Shown here in pieces: positions 35,101 to 49,520 of a stretch of DNA of 60,000 nt. This DNA is from Lineus longissimus. Lineage: Eukaryota; Nemertea; Pilidiophora; Heteronemertea; Lineidae. The first letter of the stretch is position 1. Every line of letters begins with the position of its first letter. Below the pieces are notes generated by a model. It worked only from the letters and a program-made list of their open reading frames with translations. It was not told where the DNA came from and ran no database searches. Location: contig NC_088316.1 in assembly GCF_910592395.1 (NCBI RefSeq), positions 16,928,001 through 16,988,000 of the forward strand, written 5' to 3'. The translations under genes were made by a program, and so were the position numbers.

Positions 35101-38100
35101 TCAGGTTAGGTTTATTCAATCAGCCTTGCTAGCTTTATCACTTAGCTATCAATGTAAATAGCCAGACTAACAGTATGCTAATGATGGCTTCTAACTTGAC
35201 ATGGTGTTTTCTTGGCTAGAATAACGTAAATGTTGAGAAGAAACGCACTACATACACTTACCGGTAGCTGCATTTGGGGGCCAAATTGGGAGATGTGCCC
35301 GACACGAACCTTCATGAAACAGTGCGATTTTTTGGAAAAAAATACTATTTCTTGACTGAATGAAAATACACTACCGAAAACTATCAGTACACTGTCAAAT
35401 GATCGGGAGATATTATTTTTGATGATGTTCACTGGGCGTTGGTCGTTCTCAACGTCGGCGTACCCGGTAGATAATTCGATTTAGTGTATCCGCGATCAGA
35501 ATACCTTTTAATTGGCGTTTTTTGAGCTTATAACATGAAGAGAGTCAACTTTTTTGCTGCAGGGTCGAGACAACATGCATGTTGGTCAAGTTGTATTGAG
35601 TCGATAAAAGTGTAATGGATCGCTCCAGTTCGCCTTTCAAGTCACGTACAGACATTGCTGTAACAGAGTTGTTTTCATGGTAACACACCCAGACGCCGTT
35701 CGTCGCATAATGTCACCAGTCCATGGCCAGCAACTCAAACATTCTAAATGCAGTCGCGGGCTTTTCTGCTTGAGGCTTTCATCTCATTGAAAGCAAATCT
35801 GTAAGAAACGCGGATGCGGTAACTCGACTTCCTATTATACATTTCCTCCAAGTCGAGAATTCTCTTAATGCGACGGAATCGACTTTTTGTCGTCACCTAA
35901 GATCAAAGACCTGTGTTTCCTGTTTTTACAATTAACGAGGAGTTACATGGTGGAGTCTGCTGTGCTTGGTTGCTTTGAGCGAGAGCTTCGCTTGGACGCT
36001 TCCTACGTCGACATATACGTGCAGTGTAAATAATTGCAATTCATTACGTGGGGATCGCAGCAGCACAGTGGAAGGGCCTCCGACTTGTCTGATAAGAATC
36101 TTCTGCTGTACTTTTCGGGCAAACAAACCTACGACTCTCACGCAGAAGACCATTTCTGAACAATGTACACGGTGTCTGTTTCTAGTCGAGCTATTTGCAT
36201 TTCCTGCCTGGTCAAACTCGCCAGCAGATTACTACATCCGAGTCTATCTCTCCAAACATGTCTCCGGCGCGATTCATCAATTTCTATTTACAAAGATACA
36301 TGTACTTACTGCGCATGTGTTACCAACTGCCATATACCTCTGTAATCCGCCACATCAATTTTGTTCACCATAACACCAAACTACGCCTGTTGTTACCCCA
36401 AAATGCAACCATAACCAAATAGTTAGCGTTAACATCTAGTACTTAAACGTCTATCAAACATTGATTTACCCATAAAATTGTGAAACTCTCAATAACTTGA
36501 GTGTTAATTAGGTCCGTATTGGCGTCTTTGTCAGCAGTGACAGCATTGAAGAATGGCTCAGGCGACTGGCATCGGTGATAGAGATTGGCCATTCATTATC
36601 TGGAACAGGATGGAATCAAGTTGATATGTGTACTCTGGACAGACTCGGGAGATTTCATATTACCGTTTCATTATTGGTACGGATCTTGGCCGGATATTAC
36701 ATCCATCTTAGCGTTCCTTTGTCACTATTTCACTCATTCACTTATAATTGCATTCATTGTAGAGGCTACCAGGGAGGGATACAGTGGATATTTCCGTCTT
36801 CCGGGGTCATTTCTTGTTGTCGAAGTTGCTTCTCAATCACTCAGTCACGATTTCAATCTAATTAGAAGGCAATACGAAGAAATGCACACAAAATACACAC
36901 ATGCACTCACGCACACATTATACGGTTCCAAGAAAGAGGAGAAGACACACACAAAGATTTTTGAAGTTCTCTCACCACTTACTAGCATATCATTAAAATA
37001 TTGTAAAACGGCACTACTCGATTTCCTAAACTAGTTTACCCCATCAGCTGAAAGTAAATTGTTTGAAACAGCGTAAGGTAAAAGCAGTTACCATCGGATT
37101 ACTGTACCTTAAAACAAATAGTTCCACAAAACATTCAAATAATTGGTGATGTTCAGCAAAATAGTTATGGCTTATGTTATCTTCAGAAGAAGTTCATTGC
37201 CCTCGAAGTTAAAAAATGCGACGGAATTATTCAACTTCCAACTTCCTCCTACACTGATAGATAAGTTTAACAGAAAATGTCATATGCACGAAAATGTGGC
37301 TCTAGCCATCAAGTTTGGTCAGAATTGTAAACTGATGGCATTTTTTAACGTATGACAATTCACTGCTTTCTGATAATAATCTGGCATGAAATCGCCGTAA
37401 AACGGAAATTGGAAGTGGCCATTATATGCCATTTCCTGTATTGTGTCAACGCATAATGTAAACATACTCTCCGCAACCACCTCCAACAACAAAACATGAA
37501 ATGACAATAAACAATCATTACAGCTTCTCCCGAAGGTTTGCCAAACCAATGTTTATTGGAATTTTATCTACAACTATCCAGTCGTGACACCACTAGAATA
37601 TGTTCAGATTTATGATCCAATCCTGACAAATGAACTTATGCAATGAGGCCAGACTCCGTTTCTTTGATAAAACGATTTTGAAAGATATGTTTGCAATTTA
37701 CCCCTGACTGCAACGATAAAACCACCACATGTTATTCGCAATCGCAACCTTCTTCTTCTTTTGTCATCTATACCGAGTTGTAAGCCATTCTGCAATTGAT
37801 GATCCCCAAGTTACTCGTGATTTCAAAGAAATTGCATTTTAGAAATACTGTGAAGGCGAGGCCTATATACCTGTCGTAAAGTTTATATTACATTACAATA
37901 ACAAACACGTTTATAACCTTTATTGCTGCTGTCCGGTTAATGATCGTACAAACAGATAGCGTGTTCATTTCCGCTGGCCGATGGAGCAGCCATTTTACAA
38001 TGTTGATTCTCTTGGTTATGCTGTTCAGTCAGCGGTATGTTTCGTCATCCCTGTTATTTGGCGATGCTGGCTTGATTCGATAGAGGTGATAAATTCCCAA

Positions 38101-40759
38101 TGAATTGCACCTGTCCATTTTTTTTACTGTTGGGTTCTTTCTTTATACATCAATAGAAGAAATGTTACCTGAAGACCCCTCCTCGGCTCTGGAACAGAAA
38201 AAGCACAGCTCAACTATTGGTTTATTTAGAGATACTGCTGACTACAATAACGCGGTATTTAATCTTGTTGAGCGACAGTTGAGAAACTTCCCTCGCTATG
38301 TCAGTCTGATATCTTGTTTTCCTGGAGACTCCAAGGTCGAGCCGATAGCGTGTACGATAATGTTCCAGAGCCACGCAGGTTTGCTAAATTTGGCGAAGCA
38401 AGACAAGTGTAAATTGCTACATGTGCTGAGAACAGATATCGCATGTCACATAGCGGACTCGGCTTCCAAGATAATGACTTTGATGCCGTGGCCATGGCCC
38501 CCTCCCGCCCTAGCAACGAATTCGATAATTAATTTACCTACAATTTCATAGTAATATCATACTAGTTATCACATGTACATTGCACTCGTCCGACGATAAC
38601 TGCATCCCTACCAGACAAATGACAACTGGACTACAATCTTCAGGTCGTGATTAAAGAAGGTCTGCGCTGTTCGTTGAAGAATTTGAAATTAGAATTAAAA
38701 TATCCAATTGCTTATAGTACCAGCGAATTTGCGTGCATTTTGACTGCACTCTGACAATGTTTGTTTTGATTTTCATACATACACTGTATGGCACAAGAAA
38801 ATCCAATGTATACGAACTGTGTAGTATATCAAAAGCAACCTCCTTAAAATTGAACGACTGAAAAAAGGACTACGGTTTTTTCATCAACTCTTCGTGGTGA
38901 CGGTCACTATCATAGCCCCGGCCATGGTTCGATCGACAACCTATCCAACTCTAATCGGATTAAAGCAGCATGGTATCGCCTCACTGATCCATTGATTTGC
39001 CGTTCGATCTGATGTCGTGCACATGTCACGGGATTTCACTGGTCAGTATTCTCACGGGATTCCATTGAATTGGGTAAGGGTCGAACTAGTTTAAAGATAG
39101 GAAAACATTAAATAAATGATTCCAAAGTACGGAAAGTTTGGAAAACACCCTTGAGCACTTGAGTGTGTACATGAAGCACGTCTCTGTCAATTGATCTGTC
39201 ATTGAGTTTATCCTGTTGTCGATACTGAGGGTTATACCTATCTACGCATGACTTGCACTTAATGAGCCGTTCATAATTTCCTCTCGAAATGATGGATAAA
39301 GTGGATATCTGTCAGTACAAAACCGCGAATGTCTGCGATGGAAGTTGTTGAAATGGTGTACTTACGTGGTATTGAAGGCTGCAGATATAGTTATAGATGG
39401 GGAGGGATCACCAGCAAGCCGTTGTGTTTACCTCATGGAGATTTTGCCGGATATCTAGATGATGGAGATCATACATATTACACTTCCAGTTGAAATATCT
39501 GGTGAATAACGACATCATGACCAGAACACATAACCGAGACGTATGCAATGCCAAAAGCCTAGAACTCTCTGAATGATTCCCACACCATCAAAAAGTCGAA
39601 TAAAACATCAAAAAGCAATTACAGAAAATACCATAGCATCTTCGGATAACTGTAATACGATAAACGGAGGAATTGATAAAATGATAATTCTGTAATGTCA
39701 CCGCCGTAGTTATTAATGTCGAAAGTTTTTCTATGTTTTATGATTCCTCGGCCTAAGTGGGATTCGCTGCTGGAGGAAAAATGAGAAACGCGGGGAAATC
39801 TACCGCAGGCAAAGAAATCTAGAATCCGCAATTTCTTTAAATGAGTTTTACGATATCATTGAAAAGATGTTTTTAGGTCACTGCCAGAAGATTTTTTCAG
39901 ATTCATGTGAATAGATCAAGTATATCTGAAAAAGCTAGTGTTTAACTCAAGAGTATAATATCCGGTGCCTTAGATTATTGTTGGAGGTGAATATCGATTC
40001 TGATAAAGATCAAGATCAAGTTGTACCCAGGTCGCAGCTTGGGGGAATATATAAAAAAGTTATGTTACAATAGCCGCGATGACTAAACCAGCCTTACAAG
40101 AGCCGACGATACTTCGTGTAAGGAATATGGGCAGGCGTTGAGTTTCAAATTGTGTGAGGAGGCTGCGGAGGATTCGATAAATATGACATGAAGAAGATAG
40201 TCTCGAAAGGGAATTTGTGAAAAAGCTAAATCGTATTTGATTCTCGATATGACAGTACGCCTTTTTTCTCTTCACTCGACTTTTTCTCCTGTGTTTGCTC
40301 TTCACTGAATCCAGGATATATTCCTCCCAGGCGAGGGTGAGTGTAATCCATGTCAAAGTCATTACTAAGGTATTTAAAAGGTTCACATAATATGTATTAT
40401 GCACTTTTGTATGTGCAGATCAGCAACAGACATAATATTAGTATTATGATATCGCAGTCTCGCCTTAGTATGACACGTATGATGTATACAGCAACCATTC
40501 CTGAATAATTCTATACCATGAAAATCTGCAAGGCATACATGTAAAAAGAGTCAAACATACACGATATATGTCTTGCTTGAATATTTTGGATTCCACTTCG
40601 GCAAGTGTCTATTGGGAGAAAATCGATGCATTTGCGGCTCTGTTGTGAGAGAATCTAAGAATCTGGTTAGGAGTAACTACGGGTTTTGGTGGGTAGGCTT
40701 TGCCTTCTAAGCTCCCGTTCATCACTCCCGAAGATGAGGTGCACTTGTTATATACACAA
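32171..40759. other. Gene-poor DNA, 8.6 kb
   Basis: No supported gene. The longer + strand frames (35966-36373, 36585-37034, 38105-38551) show no recognisable domain. The latter two begin with TTG, not ATG. Frames of 130-150 codons are expected by chance a few times in this much sequence. Confidence 0.35.
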
Positions 40760-40851
40760 TGATGAAATATTGGTCTGTAAGATAAGAAAATAATCAGTCT
40801 TGATCAGGAGTATTAGCCGCTCTGGTTCACCTTACCGGGTGACGCGATGAT
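40760..40851 (-). repeat. Dispersed repeat, copy 2 (inverted)
   Basis: Reverse-complement partner of 26762-26851; similarity starts abruptly at the TCATCGCGTCACCCGG end and fades after the TTTCATC block. Confidence 0.65.
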
Positions 40852-43800
40852 GACCACCAGGTAATTGATTATCTGCGTCAGCATTTCTCCAAATCGGCTT
40901 GGACGATAGCTGGAAGAGACTATCTCCGCGAATTGCCTTTCTCACGCAGAAATGTGAGTATGCTGCATCATAAGGGAGTGACATTGCCCTTATACACGAT
41001 AGATACATATGTAACTTTCTTGAGTGTTTCCCAAATCGTTTGGAGACGCTGAATGTAACACGGCTCTGCATCCCCGACTGAAAAGTCGCGGTTTCCCTAG
41101 CTGTCGGACTCGGACAAATCAAGGTTATCCCTCCAGCATGATAATGAAAGGCTGGTCACCATTCTTGGATCACCTGACATCACGGCAGCTCTCATACCTT
41201 CTAATTTACCGGCGTCTCCAGTAATTGGCAAGATAATTAAAATGGCGTGCAAACATCACAGGGCTTTGCGTGATATCGAGACGAAACAATAACATTTTAG
41301 GCTCCGTCTGATAATAGGAGCCACGTTGGAAACAATTCGAGTGCCTGAGCTGGTTGAATTCAATTGTCATTAGGGCTATCTTCCCTTATCATAAGAAGGT
41401 TGACGAGTCGGTGATGTGGAGACTATTACTGCACCGCGTCTAACAGATCTGATTTGATACAGAATAGGATACGGAGACGATCCAGTTTCACCCAGGACAT
41501 TCCTTTCCAACCCTACGACTCTCAAGTGGTAATCCCCCTGCTCTCTTAGCCCACCTACGACAACAGATTACACTCAAGTAACGCAAGCAACATTCTGAAG
41601 AGGCTCAACGGAAGATATATTATTCAACACAACCCCAAGTATCTGTCCACTTTATCCCTGATCAATACCACCATGTTCATCCGGATTCCGCCCAATAATA
41701 CCTCCAAGCAGTGTCTGGGACCCGACAATGCGCTTGCCCCCTGAGTCTTGGCTTTGATTAAAAAAGCGACACCAATAACAGATTCTTCTCCCCGTGATTG
41801 CCCTTCGGTGAGAGGTCGCAATATGATGTGATTTTCTTTATGGTATTTCGATTTGTTTCGCTGTGCCAGGAGGCTGGTCTGGGCCTTCGCGTACACGGCT
41901 GGCATCGCTTCCCCGTGGGTTCGATTGATCGTGTCGTTTCGTTTGGGTATGGGTCAACACAAAGCTGTACCATTATGTCTGTTATTGATCATATACATGT
42001 GTAATTGTTCTCATTTCCTTGTGTTGATGACCTTTACACGGAAAAATGTTAAGAACACCTCTGTTAGAAGCTGGCGAACTTCACTTGAAGACACGTCTGA
42101 TTCCCCTTTAAGCCACTGACTACTTCCACGGCTGAGGCTGAAGTGGTCCGAATCAATAGCGTATTGATGCCCTCCGAGGGCTTCCACCTGTTTTAGCCTT
42201 GCAAGATCATCGAGAATAGATATTGGAGTCAATCTCGGATAAACACACTTCTCGTCAAAACGATGACCTTGTTGTGCCCTTGAGCGGGCTTTTGGCGGTG
42301 ATTATCTGAAGGATAATGTGAAACTGAGTCACATTGCCATCGCCATTACGCGATAATCATCGTTCAATTCAGACAACAACAAAATATTTTTATTCTTCAT
42401 CATTACGAGTACTTTCCTGTGACCCAAGTGACAGTTATACCCATATATTTCCTGAGATAATTCGTATGTTATAATCGCCTTCTTAATCTGGTAATCCGAA
42501 GATCGCACATCGACCAACATCAATAACTAGTAGTGTCAATTGCAAGGCTACTTATTGACTTGAAATATTAGATGTAAGCCATTTGTATCACGACAGTTAT
42601 TATCTTGCTGTCGTCTCTGCTAAAATCTTCCCGATGCTATTCCCAGCAAAATCTGTACAAACATGGCCGCCGAAAATATGCCGCATAATGTATTCTAGGG
42701 TTTTCGCAGTTCTACTTTATGTGTTTGATGAACTTCGCCGCCATGTAAATCTCATGAGAACAAATGAAAAAAACAATAACAAAGGCGTAAAGAATTCAGC
42801 CCTTGGATGATTCCAGATTCCACGCCAGTCTTCTTCATTCATCATAATTACAAAATGAAACGAAGCGAAAAAAACATCGCACTAGTCCCTCAAGTCAGTG
42901 TTACGAGTTTCTGATCAGTCGATGTCTTAATGATATCATTCCCATTTGGAAATCCCGAAAGAAACGAGAAATGATTGCTTCATCAAATTGGGAAAGAATC
43001 CGCCATATTAGTATGCAAATTACACAGCCTCGTTTCCGCGGAGAGTGAAATGAAGTTGTTGAGCAAATAACAATGGTTGTTCTAGTAGAATTGCTTGTGT
43101 GAATTGCCAATTTCAAGAGTCGGTGCAAGCGGGAAATTCCATTAGATATACAGGTTTAACTTAATTTGCAATTTTGTCACTCACTTAGCGAATACTTTAT
43201 TGTTTTAGAAAGCAGTTTGGTCCCAATTTCGTCGGCATTTGAGGCGAGTACTACGCACCGTGTCGCAAGGTAATGGGAGGTTTATAGCCATCCGATGTTA
43301 CAATAATTCAATCTAAGCTATCCAAGGAATAACTTCGAAGGCTTTGCCGAATCTAATCAGAAAGGTTAATCGAGCCTGTTTTCAAATTTGCACGATATGA
43401 TTTTAAATGTACGGCTAAAACATCTCAGAATAGTAGCAATTTCGAATTGATGATAGTGTTAATGTTTTTGACTTCGTTATGCTTCCAGGAACTGTTAAGA
43501 TAACTTGTGCTATTCACAACGTGAACGTTTTAATGTATCACATTCTTGTTCTTAGAATGATATCAGTTATAGCTTTTGAACATGAACCCGCATTGAAATT
43601 AGCGCTTCTGGCAAAGATTCAGAGGCTGGGAAAGCGTGTTCAGTAGTTACTCCAAGATTTGACCCGAACCATTGACCACCTGAACCAATTGCTGATATCA
43701 CCGCCGTTGATTATTCAGCGCATGGATTCTGTGACACAGGTTTCTGTTGATCGACCGCGATTGATTCGACTCCCCGAGAGCTCATCAGGCATCTTACCAC

Positions 43801-45824
43801 TGGGCTGATGGTTTGTTTGTATTAACCAGAGTCCCCAAAGGGTCTCGAGTAAATGCGATTTCCTTTTATCTTAATTAGCAAAGGTCATAGCACCTCCTTG
43901 ACAGGAGTGGTAATTAGGGCAGTCAATGCAGTGTTCGTACTCGTTCAATGCAGCAGTCAGTGTAAAACCTGCATCTCAATTCACTCAGAGGTCGACATAA
44001 AAAATCGACGTCAAATTGGCGTAGATTCGTTTTCCTACCGGTGTAACCTAATTTCGATAAGTGAAAATATGTCATCTGAAGAAAATCCCATTAGAGACTC
44101 GACCTATGTGTTTTTGCTCACTTTTCATTAACTATACCCTTTACAGGCGTACATGTAGTTTGTTCGCGTATATTGGAAAATTTTAAGTTCAATTTTTTTT
44201 GAATGAACTTGGTCTTTAAACTCCAATTGAGACTCGGCTTTCAAATATGTAAAATGTTCATGAATAATCTGTTAGATAATGCTGCAATCTCTAATCACAC
44301 ATGTTTTAAATCTCCACTAATAACAGTGGGCCACTTTCCCCATTAAATCATACTGACGACTACCATGACTGATTATCATACTTCAGTGTCTCTCAGCAGT
44401 GGGGAAATATAATTGAGCGGCCCATTGGGAAGACTAGTGGTTTAATTCTAAACAAGTGGCTTGTACTTTAGCTTCATGGGTTAAACGGTACTCTAAAAGT
44501 GCAGTAGTATGCCCACGAAGGACAATAATGAGAAATATATGGTCAAATTACGTGTTAGTAAAAATATCGCTTGCCTTACAATGTATATTTTTTTGGTACT
44601 AGTATGGAATATATGATGAACGAGGGCAAGTTTCACGGTGTTCAGTTGATCACTCCGCTCAAGGAAGTTTTATTAAAATCGCTGTCTTTGCTCGTATGCT
44701 GCAGAACGATGACAGAGTCAGTTCTCTGAGCGACCATTCCGTGTTTTGGTGCACTCTCGACGTTTGAATAAGCCTCTGTGAATGTCACTTGAAAGCTGCT
44801 TACAGGATCGACGCCGTGATTGGATTTTGTGTGTTTTCTCACGTTCAAGTGCCAGATACTTAACGAAGTCACTAACAACAGACATTCCACGCAAACAAGG
44901 TTAGTGAATCTGTCGCAGGAAGCTGGAACTTCAGGCTGCGGAATACAACTGAGCAACGGAGCAAGGTTCACCGTAAAGCCCATTTCCTCTACAGCGGCGA
45001 ACAATTGGAATCGAGTCTTTACGAAGGAGTAGGCCTGTGACATCATCAGACCAACAAGATTACAAGAGCACTTGTTGAAGAGATGTCGCTGTCAAAACAA
45101 CTTATGGGTCAAAGGCGAGGAACATTACAGTTGGAGATTTGATTCAAGGTGAAATTAGTATAAAAAAGTAGAGAGGATGCCGAGCTACAATTGAGGTTAA
45201 AAATTGACCAGCCAAACTTTAGCCAAAAATTATATTTTTGCTTCATATCATTCTCCTTTGTATTCGTCTTTTCATTCCTCTTCTGTTTATTCGCCAGAGA
45301 GAAAGGTCGATTAACCATCCTTAACATCTCAGCTCCGGGTCGAAGGCCGCAAAAGAAATCATACTCCCAAAGTACGCCTTATGTTGATCTGATTCCGCAT
45401 TCCCATCACCACCTCATCTTCCCCCAATTTATCATGCAGAGCACCCTGTTAAAGTGACTGCTATAATAACCTTTCAAAATAAATGTATAACTATAATCCC
45501 AAGGCGATAATTTCCATATAAATATTTGTCATAAATATCATGTTAGATTTGCCGGCTTGTTCATTGCCACTATGAAACTGCTAGTCTTTGCGTTGGCAAT
45601 TTCAAATATGTCGGAATCAGTTAAATCTCATCTTCGGGTATAACTTTTATGGCGTGAAATACCCAGGGCACTTCAGCTGATATTCGAATGGCATAAGGGT
45701 GTAAGTTCAGGTTTGCATGTTGGGATTCTAGATATGTTTTGGCCGTGGGATATAATCCATTAATAAATGAATACATTTGGCCACAAAAGGGCAACGAGAT
45801 CATCTGCTGTTGTCCTTGTCCTCT
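40852..45824. other. Gene-poor DNA
   Basis: No supported gene. A minus-strand ATG frame of 134 codons (45046-44642) is the longest, with one hydrophobic segment (LVCVECLLLVTSLSIW) but no family resemblance. A tiny + strand frame at 45572-45643 starts MKLLVFALAIS, signal-peptide-like, but ends after 23 codons. Confidence 0.35.
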
Positions 45825-45845
45825 TTGTTGTTGTTGTTGTTGTTG
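45825..45845. repeat. (TTG)7 microsatellite
   Basis: Seven uninterrupted TTG units. Confidence 0.95.
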
Positions 45846-48243
45846 ACTCGACCGAGTTCAGGGGGCTACTCTGCCACAGTCTCCGCAACTCTCATAAACA
45901 GGACAAACATCTGAAGCAAGTCTTCTAAATAACGATGCCAATGATAAATACTGTGTATAGATGTCCACATATCTTCCTAAATGATGTTGACCAGTATCTT
46001 CTCTTTGTTTGACTTGCTATCCTTGGATCTTGATTGTAGTCTTTGGCATATTTACCGTCACTAAGGAGACTTTATTCCTCCTCGTGAGGACTAATGAAAG
46101 ACTGGACAACACGTCACTCAGAAATAGCACTTACAACTGAAGCGGCCGCATGCTATCACTCGAGAGCCTTTAGTCCTATACATCGAGGGTTTGATGAAGA
46201 ACTGGATCGTCGTCTTTCAGTTACTAACTGCCCGTTTTCATCATGCACTGGGATCGGCTCTCACAACTTGTGATAGGTACATGTTGCAAATTGCACACAC
46301 TGTTTTTGAGAGCAAATCTCCCGATGAGGTAAATCTCGCCTTTCGTCTTCGGCTAAGATAATCGTATAAAATACGAAGCAACAATAACCTTTTGTAAGCA
46401 ACTCTGAATTTGCTGGTTATAATCCAAACATATGAATTTCCCCTCAAGATTCCAGCGTCATTGATAAAGACCGGATATTAGAATGTATTGTTGTTGTATG
46501 AATTCCGAAGTAATGCACACTGTTATAAAAAAGCGAGCTGCTGACATTGGTTGTATATAATGAAAGCCAAGATGTATGGAAGATTTTTTATAAATCCCAT
46601 GTGTTAATAAATGTATCTCATAAAGGATGTAATGGGTTGCTTTTTCTCTCGACGTACCATTAATCATTATGGGTGAGAGAAAGAAAATCTAGCAAATGAA
46701 GATACTCATACGGGGTGTTTGGAAAGAAGATTTGGTGCTTGTAAAGCGTGCTATATCTCTTTTAGGAAACTTTTTACAGACCCGTGTCAGAATAACATCT
46801 TTGACAGACATCCATTGTCCAAGTGATGATATGGCTGGTAAGTTTTCCACTGTCCATCTCTTGCTGGGTCGAGATATCAGTGACATGAGTTGACTATATG
46901 TATTTCTTCCATGTATTTGGTAAATAAAGACAAGTATTCTAGAAGGGAATGGCAATGGCTTAACTTTGTGGCAATGACGATTACATCTTAATGATAACAC
47001 TAACTCCCGTCAGTTTAGTAAAGATGTATAGGAAACGTCCTTAGTGTTAAAGTGATTTGATCTTTAACACTATGAGCACAGTATAGTCGTCACAATTATC
47101 TTAACGGGACAATACTGCGGAGGCTATTACAGGGAATGCTTGCAACACCATGATCATGATACTGCGTGATGTTCGTTGCGGATTTTGATTTGTACTCGCA
47201 GATTCTTCAACTGCAAGTAACATATCCTTGTGGTTATCAACGAACCTTGGATGGTGCACTGGCTTGGACATCTAGGTCACAGCCAGACAGAGAAGCCATC
47301 TATTAATGAAGTGAACAATACGCCTCTATCTTTGACACCATAATCCAAAGTCCCCTATAAAATCAAATCAGCACCTTTACCGCCATATCAACAATTGACA
47401 ATGATTATTATATTGTAGCTCACTTCAAAGTGTTCATTTCATTGATTTATCGAAAGACGACTATCATGGCTAAAATGGTCCATGAATATTGGTTAAAGCA
47501 GTGATTGAAATCTGTAAATTTTCAAAAATTCGCAATCGTAAGAGTGTTTCCAGGTTCTTGCGTGCCTTGGTGTCGTAAAAGTCTAACCTTTCAATGGATT
47601 GTGCAATACCAATAGGTTATTGATGTTCGCCTGGTATAGTAACGTCTCCGGCGCCGACGAGATTCTATCAAAATCGAATTAGTCTCGATGCAATGGGCCC
47701 ACCACAAGATGCGTTTGGAGCAAGGAAAAGCCCGTCCACCTGCGATAACATTTAAAAAGCTTCAAATTTAATTGGCCTAATGATCGGAAATCGGTGTATA
47801 AAACTGCTGTGCATGATGCTGGGGTATGTGTTAAGTGCATCTCACAGCTCTGTAAAACAGAAGATGGTGATAACGCAAAATGTTGATGGCCGAGTGCCTT
47901 AATTGCACTTGGCAAAACCCTTCACATACGTGTTTGCGTGGCGAGGGGTGGGCTCGATGGTGTAAACAGCAACCTTTTTGGAGAAAATTTTGCAATGAAC
48001 CAGAATGCTCCCTTAATTAGAGAAAATATCTTGAAAATGCTATATGAAAATTTCAGCTTTATTTTTTTGGGAACCTTCGATAGACTAATCGGAAACACAT
48101 AGAAACAATGTGTCAATCCCTTCAATTCTAATTGCCTCCATTCAGCAAACAGGTATCGCAAAGGTCCGACTAATCTGGCTCACCAATTCGGAAATGGACT
48201 TTTATACTACATTGTAGATTGCCTCATGGACTTAATTGGCATT
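45846..48243. other. Gene-poor DNA
   Basis: No supported gene, RNA gene or element seen; short AT-rich frames only. Confidence 0.35.
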
Positions 48244-48264
48244 GGGGGGGGGGGGGGGGGGGGG
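48244..48264. repeat. G21 homopolymer tract
   Basis: Twenty-one consecutive G. The true length cannot be trusted from a single assembly. Confidence 0.9.
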
Positions 48265-49160
48265 CTAGCACGAGCCTGTGTGGAGCCTGAAGTAGTTTCA
48301 GTATGGCCTATTCATTCGCCTGTTACAAGTCTGTCAGCTTCCGAATCGGGGTAAAATAACGGAGTATCGCTAATCCCTACTCGCTTTTCTTCGTCACCTA
48401 TGAATAATAGATAAGGAATAAGGTAGAAATGAAAGAAATCATTCCGACTAGTCCATTGAGAACACCTTGAGAATATCTTTAACAAATCTTCACTAAAGTT
48501 TCTCTCAAGTTATGAATAATAAATGTACAAATGATGAAGGTACATGTTACAAGAGTTTTTAAAACTCGCCTGAAGGATATAGCGCTGTCACCTGTTGAGT
48601 TACACTATACGTCGCGATCGTAAAGCAACGGTGGGCTCATGTTTTATGGGGAAAGATTTCGATGACAAAAGAAGGTCATTGTACGATACGTATGGGCAAA
48701 GATAATCCTTGCGGTTATGCTTGTTATAGAGGTTTAGAATGGTATGTAAACGTCTCGTTACAGGAGATGTAGTTTTTCAAGGGACCTCTCCCGTTGCCGT
48801 CTGCATGTTAACACACGACAGTATTGGCGTTTTGACTCGAGGAGCTGTAGATGAAAACTTTAGAACGCCAAGTCACAAGCTTTGAATGAAAAAAATAATG
48901 ATACCAATAGTACTGTCGTGTCCTACTGTCAGTAACACCCGGAACCCGTTAGAGAAGAATTAACCTCAACGTGCCCGCCCTCAAATAAAATAGCACCAAC
49001 TACATTTATATGATACAGATGCTGTTTTATCCCAAACAGTCAGAAGCTGTACTTCTAACCCCGAATTCTTCGGCAGAGCAACACCAGAAATACTCGAACT
49101 CATCCAACTTCAAATAAAATACAATTCATTTTTATAATATGTTTTTTCTTTAACTGTCAG
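48265..49160. other. Gene-poor DNA
   Basis: Nothing recognised up to the acceptor-like TTTCTTTAACTGTCAG that ends at 49160. Confidence 0.35.
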
Positions 49161-49413
49161 TATCTATTGGAATCTACTTCCGAACCCGTCGACACGGCAC
49201 CGAATGATTCGCTCCGACAGTGCGGTAACTCCGGTAGCAAAATTCCGCGATCGATGCCGACAACAGATTGTTTTATTGCGCGGCGCGTACGGCCAGTTCC
49301 ACAGTTCTGTTCTGTCTCGCAAACAAGGCGGACCACGTGTGTTTCACCAGGATAACAACATCGACTGTACGGACTATATTTTTAATGTGACTTACGGATT
49401 AAACCTGGATTAA
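49161..49413 (+). CDS. Candidate terminal exon in a CpG-rich block
   Basis: After a good acceptor ending at 49160, one frame stays open to TAA at 49411-49413 and ends DCTDYIFNVTYGLNLD. It includes two cysteines, an NVT sequon, and RGAYGQFHSSVLSRKQGG. The stretch 49180-49345 holds about 20 CpG dinucleotides in 165 bp, far above the AT-rich surroundings. A second frame is open to 49355, so the reading frame is not certain. No upstream exon or domain recognised; AATAAA occurs at about 49559. Could equally be a regulatory CpG-rich island. Confidence 0.28.
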
Positions 49414-49520
49414 CTTTTAAGGACATTGAGGATGAATATCATTTTCTGTTGAGCATTGAGGTAGGTACTTTTAAATCAATTTATTTCTTGATAGGAACTG
49501 ATTAGAGAATGAACTAGAGA

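Noticed and set aside
36585-37034. 149-codon + strand frame
   Set aside because: Starts with TTG, overlaps a second open frame, and has no recognisable domain.
38105-38551. 148-codon + strand frame
   Set aside because: TTG start, no domain, competing minus-strand frame.
44642-45046. 134-codon minus-strand ATG frame with one hydrophobic segment
   Set aside because: No family resemblance, no promoter or splice signals; length within chance expectation.
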